A stretch of 24,181 nucleotides of DNA. It comes from Reyranella sp. Lineage in GTDB: Bacteria; Pseudomonadota; Alphaproteobacteria; Reyranellales; Reyranellaceae. The first letter of the stretch is position 1, and every line of letters begins with the position of its first letter. Below, piece by piece: positions 1 through 7,379 of this stretch. A program made the position numbers and the translations under genes. The stretch covers positions 1 through 24,181 of the forward strand of contig JAUXST010000209.1 of NCBI GenBank assembly GCA_030679805.1, written 5' to 3'. The notes beneath the pieces were generated by a model that ran no database searches, was not told the origin of the DNA, and saw only the letters and a program-made list of their open reading frames with translations.

Positions 1-92
1 CGGAGAGTTACATCGCCGCGTTCTGTCTCGCAGCTGTCGTGCAGATTGCGGCGGCGCTGATCGTGGTCGGCGGCCGGGCCAACCGTCGCTAG
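1..92 (+). CDS. C-terminal end of a membrane protein (partial)
   Basis: The frame open from position 3 to the TAG at 90-92 encodes about 29 residues that end in a hydrophobic helix (residues such as YIAAFCLAAVVQIAAALIVV) followed by a short basic tail (GGRANRR). That is the usual look of the last transmembrane segment of a polytopic inner-membrane protein, for example an MFS permease, with a positively charged cytoplasmic end. Only the tail is in the window, so the family cannot be named with confidence. The codon use is GC-rich like its neighbours. Confidence 0.55.
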   Translation, partial: ESYIAAFCLAAVVQIAAALIVVGGRANRR

Positions 93-171
93 CAAGCCAT
101 GCCGCTTTTCCGCGCGATTTCAGTCCCTTGTGGCTCACTTCCCACGATTTTGGGGGCTGGTAGCGTGGCGA

Positions 172-192
172 CCCCGGATGTGGTATTCGGGG
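172..192 (+). other. Hairpin in the rpiB upstream region
   Basis: CCCCGGA (172-178) can pair with TTCGGGG (186-192) around a 7-nt loop, allowing one G-T wobble in RNA. It lies 31 nt before the rpiB start in the 131-nt gap after the upstream membrane gene. It has no T tract after it, so it is more likely leader structure than a terminator. I see no convincing promoter in this gap. Confidence 0.3.
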
Positions 193-223
193 ACTCAACA
201 GCTAGAGGGGATCGATCGTCGAG

Positions 224-664
224 ATGGCGGGGGCCACCATCGCGGTCGCGTCGGATCATGCCGGCTTCGACCTGAAGGAACTGCTTAAACGGGATTTGCA
301 ACAAGCGGGTCACGATGTGCTCGACCTCGGCACAAATTCCACCACGTCGGTCGACTATCCGGACTTCGGCAGGGCCATGGCTGACACCATCGCCTCGGGC
401 CGAGCCGGGCGCGGCGTGCTGGTGTGCGGGACGGGAATCGGTATCTCGATCGCCGCCAACCGCAACCCCAAGGTGCGTGCCGCGCTCGTCCACGACGAGA
501 CCTCGGCGCGCCTGTCGCGTGAGCACAACGATGCCAATGTCGTGGCCTTTGGCCAGCGCCTGATCGGTACCGAAACCGCACGGGCGGCGCTGAAGGTCTT
601 TCTGAACACCGCGTTCGAAGGCGGTCGCCATGCCGGCCGCGTCGCCAAGCTATCGAAGGACTGA
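224..664 (+). CDS. rpiB: Ribose-5-phosphate isomerase B
   Basis: This is a 146-residue member of the RpiB/LacA/LacB sugar isomerase family, the usual family length. It interconverts ribose 5-phosphate and ribulose 5-phosphate in the cytosolic pentose phosphate pathway, which feeds both nucleotide and riboflavin synthesis. The N-terminal ASDHAGFDLK motif (residues 9-18) and the GVLVCGTGIGIS motif (64-75) are present; C68 in the latter is at the catalytic cysteine position, followed by the anion-hole glycines. EHNDANVVAFGQRLIG (100-115) is also typical. The ATG at 224 is the first in frame; the Shine-Dalgarno is poor (GAGGGG about 15 nt upstream). It starts the packed gene run and ends 5 nt before glyA, a pairing common in alphaproteobacteria. 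Confidence 0.93.
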   Translation: MAGATIAVASDHAGFDLKELLKRDLQQAGHDVLDLGTNSTTSVDYPDFGRAMADTIASGRAGRGVLVCGTGIGISIAANRNPKVRAALVHDETSARLSREHNDANVVAFGQRLIGTETARAALKVFLNTAFEGGRHAGRVAKLSKD

Positions 665-669
665 ACGAA

Positions 670-1977
670 ATGAGTCAAGCCGCTGCCAAGATGTCCGATT
701 CGCCGCTGCCGATGTTCACGAGGGGCCTCGCCGAGGCCGATCCCGCAGTCTACGCGACGGTTAAGGGCGAACTCGACCGCCAACGCGAGCAGATCGAACT
801 CATCGCCTCGGAGAACATCGTCTCGCGGGCCGTGCTCGAGGCGGCGGGATCGGTGCTGACCAACAAGTATGCCGAGGGCTATCCGGGACGGCGCTACTAC
901 GGCGGTTGCGAGGAAGTCGACAAGACTGAGCAGCTCGCCATCGAGCGTGCCTGCCGGCTGTTCAACTGTTCTTTCGCCAACGTCCAGCCCCATTCGGGCG
1001 CCCAAGCCAACCAGGCCGTGTTCATGGCCTTACTGAAGCCCGGCGATACCTTCATGGGCATGGCACTCGACCAGGGTGGTCATCTCACGCACGGATCGCC
1101 CGCCAACCAGTCGGGCAAATGGTTCAAGGTCGTGTCCTATGGCGTGAAGCCCGACACCCATCTGATCGACTACGAGCAGATGGAAGAGGTGGCACGCCGC
1201 GAGAAGCCCAAGCTGATCGTGGCTGGCGCCTCGGCCTACTCGCGTCACATCGACTGGGCGCGCTTCCGTAAGGTGGCCGACGAGATCGGCGCCTTCTTCA
1301 TGGTCGACATGGCGCACTATGCGGGCCTGGTTGCGGCCGGCGTTTATCCGAGTCCCTTGCCGCACGCCCATGTCGTGACGACGACCACGCACAAGACATT
1401 GCGCGGCCCGCGCGGCGGCATGGTGCTGTCGAACGACGCCGAGATCGGCAAGAAGATCAACTCTGCTGTGTTCCCGGGCCTGCAGGGCGGCCCGCTGATG
1501 CACATCATCGCCGGCAAGGCGGTGGCCTTCGGTGAGGCGCTGCGGCCGGACTTCAAGGTCTATGCGCAGAACGTCATCGACAATGCGCGTGTACTCGCTG
1601 CTGCCCTGACCGAGCGTGGCCTCAAGATCGTCTCGGGCGGGACCGACAGCCACGTCATGCTGGTCGACCTGCGCCCCAAGAAGGCGACTGGCGTCTCGGC
1701 CGAGAAGGTGCTCGACCGCGCTGGCATCACGGTGAACAAGAACAGCATTCCGGGTGACCCGGAGAAGTACACGATCACCTCGGGCGTGCGGCTGGGCTCG
1801 CCCGCCGGCACGACGCGTGGGTTTGGTGTCGCCGAGTTCCGCCAGATCGGTCACCTCATCGCCGACGTGCTCGACGGGATCGCCGAAAACGGCCCGGACG
1901 GAGACGCCCAGGTCGAACAAGAGGTGCGGGCCAAGGTGCATGCGCTCTGTGCCCGCTTTCCCATCTACCGCGACTGA
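670..1977 (+). CDS. glyA: Serine hydroxymethyltransferase
   Basis: A full-length 435-residue fold-type I PLP enzyme that converts serine and tetrahydrofolate to glycine and 5,10-methylene-tetrahydrofolate, the main entry of one-carbon units. LIASENIVS (44-52), the YPGRRYYGGCEEVD stretch (71-84), and the PLP-lysine motif TTTTHKTLRGPRGG (237-250, with K242 as the Schiff-base lysine) are all intact, as is the C-terminal TSGVRLGSPAGTTRGF motif. The ATG at 670 lies 5 nt after the rpiB stop, with AAGGA at the end of rpiB as a likely ribosome binding site. The next gene, nrdR, starts 35 nt downstream, so co-transcription is likely. Confidence 0.97.
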   Translation: MSQAAAKMSDSPLPMFTRGLAEADPAVYATVKGELDRQREQIELIASENIVSRAVLEAAGSVLTNKYAEGYPGRRYYGGCEEVDKTEQLAIERACRLFNCSFANVQPHSGAQANQAVFMALLKPGDTFMGMALDQGGHLTHGSPANQSGKWFKVVSYGVKPDTHLIDYEQMEEVARREKPKLIVAGASAYSRHIDWARFRKVADEIGAFFMVDMAHYAGLVAAGVYPSPLPHAHVVTTTTHKTLRGPRGGMVLSNDAEIGKKINSAVFPGLQGGPLMHIIAGKAVAFGEALRPDFKVYAQNVIDNARVLAAALTERGLKIVSGGTDSHVMLVDLRPKKATGVSAEKVLDRAGITVNKNSIPGDPEKYTITSGVRLGSPAGTTRGFGVAEFRQIGHLIADVLDGIAENGPDGDAQVEQEVRAKVHALCARFPIYRD

Positions 1978-2012
1978 CGACGCGCCAAGCCAGAGAATAA
2001 CGGGGGGACGAG

Positions 2013-2480
2013 ATGCGCTGTCCATTTTGCGGTCACGAGGACACACAGGTTAAGGACTCGCGGCCGACCGACGACAACTCGGCGATCCGCCGGCGGCGCT
2101 ACTGCCCGTCGTGCGGCTCGCGCTTCACCACCTTCGAGCGCGTGCAGCTGCGTGAACTGACGGTGGTGAAGAAGAACGGCCAGCGCGTCCAGTTCGACCG
2201 CGACAAGCTCGCGCGTTCGATACAGGTTGCCTGCCGCAAGCGCCCGGTCGATCCTGAACGCACGGAGCGCGTGGTGAACGGCATCGTGCGCCGCCTCGAA
2301 AGCTCCGGCGAGAGCGAGATCCCCTCGACCCAGATCGGCGAACTGGTGATGGACGCGCTGCGCGCGCTCGATCCGGTGGCCTATGTGCGGTTTGCCTCGG
2401 TCTATCGCAATTTTCGCGAGGCCCGGGACTTCGAGGAGTTCATCTCCGACCTCGCCGACACGGCCAGCCTCAAGGATTGA
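2013..2480 (+). CDS. nrdR: Transcriptional repressor NrdR
   Basis: This 155-residue protein matches the NrdR family in length and domain order. An N-terminal zinc ribbon with cysteines C3, C6, C31 and C34 (MRCPFCG and RYCPSCG) precedes an ATP-cone domain from about residue 49 to 139 (VVKKNGQRVQFDRDKL at its start). NrdR senses ATP/dATP and represses ribonucleotide reductase genes by binding NrdR boxes. A GGGGGGACGAG ribosome binding site lies directly before the ATG. Its place between glyA and ribD is conserved in many proteobacteria. No NrdR box was noticed in this window. Confidence 0.96.
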   Translation: MRCPFCGHEDTQVKDSRPTDDNSAIRRRRYCPSCGSRFTTFERVQLRELTVVKKNGQRVQFDRDKLARSIQVACRKRPVDPERTERVVNGIVRRLESSGESEIPSTQIGELVMDALRALDPVAYVRFASVYRNFREARDFEEFISDLADTASLKD

Positions 2481-2484
2481 CGCG

Positions 2485-3564
2485 ATGATGCGCGCGGCGC
2501 TCGCGCTGGCGCGCCGATCGCTCGGGCGCACCTGGCCGAACCCGGCCGTGGGCTGCGTGATCGTGCGCGACGGGCGCGTGATCGCGCGCGGCCGCACCCG
2601 GGATGGCGGTCGCCCGCACGCCGAGGCGGACGCCATCGCCGGCGCGCGCGAGTCGCTGAAGGGGGCCACCGTCTTTGTGACGCTGGAGCCCTGTGCCCAT
2701 CACGGCAAGACGCCGCCCTGTGCCGACGCGCTGATCGCAGCCGGCGTCGGGCGTGTGGTCTCGGCGATTGAAGACCCCGACCCGCGCGTAAAAGGCCAGG
2801 GCCATGCGCGGCTGGCGGGGGCGGGGATCGCCGTCGAGGTCGGCGAGGGGGCGGCGCCAGCGGCCGAGATCAACGCCGGCTTTTTCCTGCGGGTGAAGGA
2901 GGGTCGGCCACTCTTTCATCTCAAGCTGGCGAGTTCGCTCGACGGGCGGATCGCCACGGCCTCGGGGGAGAGTAAATGGATCACCGGCGAGGCCGCGCGC
3001 GCCGACGGCCATCGCCTGCGTAGCCTTCACGACGCCATCCTGGTCGGTGCCGGCACGGCCGAGGTCGACGACCCCGAACTCACCTGCCGGCTGCCTGGCC
3101 TCGGCGTCTATTCGCCCGACCGTATCGTCCTAGATTCGAAGGCCAGGCTGTCAGCCACGTCGAAGTTGGCGACGACGGCGCAGGCGACACCCGTGCTCCT
3201 GTTTCATGCCGGTGCTGAAGCGTCGCGCATCGAGCTGTTGCGCCACAAGGGAATCAACGTCATTGAGGCGCCGGCGCGCGGCGAGGGACGGGTCGATGTT
3301 GTGGCCGTCGCCAAGGCGCTGGGCGAGTTCGGCTATTCGAGCGTGCTGATCGAAGGCGGCGGGCAGGTCGCGGCGGCCTTCCTGCGGGCGGGGCTGGTCG
3401 ACCGCATCACCAGCTACAGGGCGGGGATCGTCCTGGGCGAGGACAGCCGCTCTGCGGTCGGTGCTCTGGCGATCGGCCAGCTCGATTTCGCGCCCCGGTT
3501 CAGGCTGGTTTCCAGCCGGATCGTGGGCACCGACACACTGGAAACCTGGCACAGGCGGACCTAA
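2485..3564 (+). CDS. ribD: Bifunctional diaminohydroxyphosphoribosylaminopyrimidine deaminase / 5-amino-6-(5-phosphoribosylamino)uracil reductase
   Basis: RibD carries out steps two and three of riboflavin synthesis. The N-terminal cytidine-deaminase-like domain (about 1-140) has the zinc ligands in PHAEADA (H45, catalytic E47) and PCAHHGKTPPC (C70, C79). The C-terminal NADPH reductase domain (about 145-359) begins with LKLASSLDGRIAT and contains WITG and LIEGGGQVAAAF. The frame is open further upstream, but that extension only overlaps nrdR and looks non-coding; the ATG at 2485 (or 2488) has AAGGA 8 nt upstream and begins just where RibD homology begins, giving 359 residues. It is separated from nrdR by only 4 nt. 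Confidence 0.95.
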   Translation: MMRAALALARRSLGRTWPNPAVGCVIVRDGRVIARGRTRDGGRPHAEADAIAGARESLKGATVFVTLEPCAHHGKTPPCADALIAAGVGRVVSAIEDPDPRVKGQGHARLAGAGIAVEVGEGAAPAAEINAGFFLRVKEGRPLFHLKLASSLDGRIATASGESKWITGEAARADGHRLRSLHDAILVGAGTAEVDDPELTCRLPGLGVYSPDRIVLDSKARLSATSKLATTAQATPVLLFHAGAEASRIELLRHKGINVIEAPARGEGRVDVVAVAKALGEFGYSSVLIEGGGQVAAAFLRAGLVDRITSYRAGIVLGEDSRSAVGALAIGQLDFAPRFRLVSSRIVGTDTLETWHRRT

Positions 3565-3572
3565 GTAGAACC

Positions 3573-4175
3573 ATGTTCACAGGCATCGTCACCGACATAG
3601 GCGAGATCGCCACGGTCACGCCGGGTGGCCAAGCCGGCGATCGCCGCTTCGTCGTGCGCACCCGCCACGACGTGGCCCCGATCGCCATCGGCGCCTCGAT
3701 CGCCTGTTCCGGCTGCTGCCTCACTGTGGTCGAGAAGGGCGCCGACTGGTTCGCCGTGGAGGTTTCCGGCGAGAGCCTGGCCAAGACCCACCTGGGCGAC
3801 TGGGCCGTGGGCAGCCGGATCAACCTCGAACTGTCGCTGAAGCTCGGCGACGAGCTGGGCGGTCATCTGGTCTACGGCCATGTCGACGGCGTCGGGAAAG
3901 TCGTGGCGATGACGCCCGAGGGTGGCAGCATACGCTTCGTGTTCGAGGCGCCATCTGATCTGGCCCGGTTCGTCGCCGCCAAGGGATCGGTCGCCGTCGA
4001 CGGCATCTCGCTCACCGTCAACGAGGTGAAGGGCAACCGCTTCGGCATCAACATCATTTCACACACACAGGCGGTCACCACCTTGGGGGCCGCCAAAATA
4101 GGCCAGCGGGTCAACCTTGAGGTCGACATGCTCGCGCGTTACGTTGCGCGATTGTTGGAGCACGGAAAATCATGA
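3573..4175 (+). CDS. ribE: Riboflavin synthase, alpha chain
   Basis: A 200-residue protein with two lumazine-binding repeats. The first begins with the diagnostic MFTGIVTDIGE; CCLTVVE (48-54) and FAVEVSGESLAKT follow. The second carries GGHLVYGHVDG and VAVDGISLTVNEV. The enzyme dismutates two 6,7-dimethyl-8-ribityllumazine molecules to riboflavin and the pyrimidinedione precursor. The gene starts 8 nt after ribD and its stop overlaps the next start in an ATGA, so translation is probably coupled. The gene is called ribE or ribC depending on species. The Shine-Dalgarno is weak. Confidence 0.95.
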   Translation: MFTGIVTDIGEIATVTPGGQAGDRRFVVRTRHDVAPIAIGASIACSGCCLTVVEKGADWFAVEVSGESLAKTHLGDWAVGSRINLELSLKLGDELGGHLVYGHVDGVGKVVAMTPEGGSIRFVFEAPSDLARFVAAKGSVAVDGISLTVNEVKGNRFGINIISHTQAVTTLGAAKIGQRVNLEVDMLARYVARLLEHGKS

Positions 4176-5323
4176 GCGCGCTCGAAAAGGACGCCTGGCG
4201 GATCACCTTCGGCGAAGTGAAGGCCGCCGCCGAGGACATCATCGAGGAAGCCCGCAAGGGCCGGATGTTCATCCTTGTCGACGACGAGGACCGTGAAAAC
4301 GAAGGCGACATCGTGATCCCGGCCCAGTGGGCGACGCCCGAGGTCATCAACTTCATGGCCAAGCATGCCCGTGGCCTGATCTGCCTGGCGTTGACCCGCG
4401 AGCGGGTCGAGCAGCTCGGCCTGCCGTTGATGGCGCAGAACAACGGCACGCGGCATCAGACCGCCTTTACCGTCTCGATCGAGGCCCGCGAGGGCGTGAC
4501 CACCGGCATCTCGGCCGCCGACCGGGCGCGCACCGTGGCCGTGGCGATCGACCCGTCGTGCGGGCCCAAGGACATCGTGACGCCGGGCCACGTCTTCCCG
4601 CTGGTGGCGCGCGACGGCGGCACGCTCGAGCGTACCGGCCACACCGAGGCCGCGGTCGACCTGGCGCGGCTGGCCGGCCTCACGCCGGCCGGCGTCGTCT
4701 GCGAGATCATGAATGACGACGGCACGATGGCGCGCCGCAACGATCTCATCACCTTCGCGCAGCGGCATGGCCTCAAGATCGGCACAATCGCCGACCTGAT
4801 CGCCTACCGACGCCGCTACGACTCGATCGTCAAGCGCATCAGCGAGACCGCCCTCGACAGCACCTACGGCGGCGACTTCCGCTGCGTGGTGTACGTGAAC
4901 AAGGTGACGATGGCGCAGCACGTGGCGCTGGTAAAGGGCGATCCGGCGACCGGCGGCCCGGTCATGGTGCGCATGCACGCCGTCAACCTCTTCACCGACA
5001 CGCTGGGCCAGCGCAGCGGCGGTCGCGGCGGCGAGATCGAGGCTTCCATGCGCGAGATCGCCAAGGAAGGCCGCGGCGTCATCGTGTTGATCCGCGAGCC
5101 GCTCACCGTCGTGCTGGCCGAACAGCGCCGCCGCGCCGGCGAGCCGATCGAGCCGGCCGGCCAGGAACTGCGCGACTACGGCGTCGGTGCCCAGATACTG
5201 ATCGACCTCGGTATCAAGGAAATGGTGCTGCTGACCAACAGCCGGAAGAGCGTGGTCGCCCTCGAAGGCTTCGGCCTCAAGATCACCGGCCAGAAGCCCG
5301 TTCCCGGCCGCCCGGCACCCTGA
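4172..5323 (+). CDS. ribB: 3,4-dihydroxy-2-butanone-4-phosphate synthase with degenerate GTP cyclohydrolase II-like domain (RibBX type)
   Basis: The N-terminal domain (about residues 12-215) is an intact DHBP synthase: DDEDRENEGD (37-46), QNNGTRHQTAFTVSI, TGISAADRA and RTGHTEA (154-160) are present, so it should make DHBP from ribulose 5-phosphate. The C-terminal domain (about 230-375) resembles GTP cyclohydrolase II in outline (VRMHAVNLFTDTLG, EGRGVIVL, MVLLTNSRKSV) but lacks the three zinc cysteines of true RibA: N272 stands where HSEC has its cysteine and the CDC element is replaced by glycine/arginine-rich sequence at 281-287. The DxR-containing catalytic segment is also absent. It is therefore the RibBX variant described for Proteobacteria, not a working RibBA. 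It overlaps ribE by 4 nt. Confidence 0.92.
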   Translation: MSALEKDAWRITFGEVKAAAEDIIEEARKGRMFILVDDEDRENEGDIVIPAQWATPEVINFMAKHARGLICLALTRERVEQLGLPLMAQNNGTRHQTAFTVSIEAREGVTTGISAADRARTVAVAIDPSCGPKDIVTPGHVFPLVARDGGTLERTGHTEAAVDLARLAGLTPAGVVCEIMNDDGTMARRNDLITFAQRHGLKIGTIADLIAYRRRYDSIVKRISETALDSTYGGDFRCVVYVNKVTMAQHVALVKGDPATGGPVMVRMHAVNLFTDTLGQRSGGRGGEIEASMREIAKEGRGVIVLIREPLTVVLAEQRRRAGEPIEPAGQELRDYGVGAQILIDLGIKEMVLLTNSRKSVVALEGFGLKITGQKPVPGRPAP

Positions 5324-5325
5324 TC

Positions 5326-5802
5326 ATGTCGACACGGACGGAAACACCGACGGCCCGCCCGGCCGTCGACGGCGTCAAGGATGCGCGCATTCTGATCGTC
5401 GAGTCGCGCTACTACATCGACATTGCCGACGCGCTGATCGCCGGCGCCGAGCGCGAGATCATGAAGAACGGCGCCGTCTCCGAACGTGTCGTGGTACCCG
5501 GCGCCTTCGAGATTCCCGGCGCCATCGCGCTGGCGGCGGGGCACTACGACGGCTTCGTGGCGCTGGGATGCGTCATCCGCGGCGAGACCACGCACTACGA
5601 CTATGTTTGCGGCGAGAGCGCGCGCGGCCTGATGGACCTTGCTGTGCGCGACCGGCTGGCGATCGGCTACGGCATCGTCACCGTCAACAATGCCGACCAG
5701 GCCTGGGCGCGCGCCGCCATCGACCGCGGCGACAAGGGCGGCGACGCCGCCCATGCCTGTCTCGCCATGGTGGCGCTCGGCCGCCGCTGGCGGAAGGCAT
5801 GA
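5326..5802 (+). CDS. ribH: 6,7-dimethyl-8-ribityllumazine synthase
   Basis: A 158-residue lumazine synthase that condenses DHBP with the aminopyrimidine product of the RibD branch. VVPGAFEIPGAIALAA (56-71), LGCVIRGETTHYDYVC (80-95) with the catalytic histidine H90, and the IGYGIVTVNNADQAWARA stretch are characteristic. The N-terminal 15-20 residues (rich in T, P, R) precede the fold and are probably disordered. The start is 2 nt after the ribB stop and its own stop overlaps the nusB start (ATGA), placing it firmly in the operon. Confidence 0.95.
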   Translation: MSTRTETPTARPAVDGVKDARILIVESRYYIDIADALIAGAEREIMKNGAVSERVVVPGAFEIPGAIALAAGHYDGFVALGCVIRGETTHYDYVCGESARGLMDLAVRDRLAIGYGIVTVNNADQAWARAAIDRGDKGGDAAHACLAMVALGRRWRKA

Positions 5803-6266
5803 GCGACCACCCGTCGCCCAGTCGCCGGCAGGCTGCCCGCCTGGCCGCCGTGCAGGCGCTCTACCAGTGGCAGGAAGGCCAACATGGGCCGGCCGAGATC
5901 ATCGAGCAGTTCATCGGCGTGCGCACGGGCGAGACGGGCGAGGGCGGCATGCGACGTGACGCTGACCGGCCGCTGTTCAAGGACGTGGTCGAAGGCGCCG
6001 CCCGACACAAGGACGACCTCGAGCAGATCGTTTCGGCGGCGCTGGCGCAGGATTGGACCTGGGCGCGCATCGACCGCCTGGTGCGGGCGATCTTGCTGGC
6101 CGGCGCCTATGAGCTGGTTCACCGCGCCGACGTGCCGCCGCGCGTGGTGATCAACGAATATGTCGAGATCGCTCACGCCTTCTACGATCAGGGCGAGCCG
6201 AGCTTCATCAACTCCGTGCTCGACCGCGTAGCGCGCCAGGTGCGACCGGCCGAACTCGTGAAGTGA
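5799..6266 (+). CDS. nusB: Transcription antitermination protein NusB
   Basis: NusB binds the boxA RNA element with NusE (S10) and supports antitermination in rRNA operons. The protein starts MSDHPSPSRRQAARLAAVQA, where SRRQAARLAAVQALYQW is the conserved first helix, and continues to WTWARIDRLVRAILLAGAYEL and PPRVVINEYVEIAHAF...FINSVLDRVA, all standard. The open frame extends upstream inside ribH, but homology begins just after the ATG at 5799, which overlaps the ribH stop and follows GGAAGG closely; that gives 155 residues, normal for the family. ribH-nusB-thiL is a conserved arrangement. Confidence 0.94.
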   Translation: MSDHPSPSRRQAARLAAVQALYQWQEGQHGPAEIIEQFIGVRTGETGEGGMRRDADRPLFKDVVEGAARHKDDLEQIVSAALAQDWTWARIDRLVRAILLAGAYELVHRADVPPRVVINEYVEIAHAFYDQGEPSFINSVLDRVARQVRPAELVK

Positions 6267-6273
6267 CGGGACG

Positions 6274-7260
6274 ATGGCGTCCCGCCGGCGGATCGGTGAG
6301 TTCGAGCTGATTGCCCGCTACTTCGCGCCGCTCGCCCGGACTTTCGCCGGCGCCGGCGGCCTCGAAAGCGACAACGCCTATCTGCCGGCCGACGGTCGGC
6401 ACGACATCGCCGTGAAGACCGACACGATCGTCTCCGGCGTTCATTTTCTCGACGACGAATCACCTGATCGCGTGGCGGCGAAGGCCCTGCGGGTTTGCCT
6501 ATCCGATCTCGCGGCGGGCGGCGCGAAGCCGCTCGCCTATCAGCTGTCGCTCGCGCTTCCCAAGGGATGGCAAGAGCGCTGGGTCGCGGGTTTTGCGCGC
6601 GGGCTGGCCGCGGACCAGCGGCGCTACGGCATCGTGCTGTGTGGCGGCGACACCGTGGTGACGCCGGGAGCCCTCACGGTCACCATCACGGCCTTCGGCC
6701 AGGTGCCGCGCGGCAAGGGACTGGGACGCGGCGGCGCCCGGGCCGGCGACGACCTCTGGGCGAGCGGCACGATCGGCGATGCAGCGCTGGGTCTTCGGGC
6801 GGCACGCGGCGCCCTGAAGGCGATCGGCGCGCGCGATCGCAAGGTTCTTGAGGATCGCTATCGGCTGCCACGACCGCGCAACGCGCTGGGCAGCCGACTG
6901 ATTGGCATTGCGCGGGCGGCGGCCGACGTTTCCGACGGGCTGCTGGCCGACGCGGGTCATATCGCGGCGACATCGCGGCTCGCGGTGCATATCGAACGCG
7001 AGCGGGTTCCCCTGTCGACGGCGGCCCGGCGCGCGTTGATCGTCGACCCAGCACTGTGGGCCGACGTGCTGGGGGGTGGCGACGACTACGAGCTCGTGAT
7101 CGCCGTGGCGCCGCGTCGTGCCCGGGCCCTGCAGGAGGCGGCGCGGCAGGCACGCGTCAAGGTGACACGCATCGGTCGGTTCGCCGAGGGGCGGGGTGTT
7201 CACCTCACTGCGGGTGGGCGCGCGGCGGCAGTTGCCCGCGCCGGCTACGTTCACTTCTGA
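6274..7260 (+). CDS. thiL: Thiamine-monophosphate kinase
   Basis: A 328-residue ThiL of the PurM/AIR-synthase-like fold that phosphorylates thiamine monophosphate to the diphosphate cofactor. GEFELIARYFAPL (8-20) is the ThiL opening; VKTDTIVSGVHF (47-58), LSDLAAGGAKPLAY (76-89), GGDTVVTPG and DVSDGLLADAGHI follow in the right order. In the first Mg/ATP motif, where homologues usually have two adjacent acidic residues (GLxDDAA), this protein reads GLESDNAY (29-36), so one aspartate seems replaced by S32. The ATG has GGGACG before it and lies 7 nt after nusB. It is the last gene of the packed run; a 119-nt gap follows. Confidence 0.93.
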   Translation: MASRRRIGEFELIARYFAPLARTFAGAGGLESDNAYLPADGRHDIAVKTDTIVSGVHFLDDESPDRVAAKALRVCLSDLAAGGAKPLAYQLSLALPKGWQERWVAGFARGLAADQRRYGIVLCGGDTVVTPGALTVTITAFGQVPRGKGLGRGGARAGDDLWASGTIGDAALGLRAARGALKAIGARDRKVLEDRYRLPRPRNALGSRLIGIARAAADVSDGLLADAGHIAATSRLAVHIERERVPLSTAARRALIVDPALWADVLGGGDDYELVIAVAPRRARALQEAARQARVKVTRIGRFAEGRGVHLTAGGRAAAVARAGYVHF

Positions 7261-7379
7261 AGCCACTGCTTTCGACGCCGTCGTCGCCTCACCGGCTCAT
7301 AGCTGGACTGCATCCGGCGCGCAGCGCTCACGGCTATTTGCTTGGGACGGGCAGGGTGTCGGCATAGAGTGCGCGCCCA

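Noticed and set aside
1978..2484. FMN riboswitch (RFN element) ahead of ribD
   Set aside because: The space upstream of ribD is filled by nrdR and only 4 nt are non-coding; none of the conserved RFN blocks were seen there or ahead of rpiB.
2383..2484. N-terminal extension of RibD
   Set aside because: The extra 34 residues are the nrdR end read in another frame; RibD homology and the ribosome binding site start at 2485.
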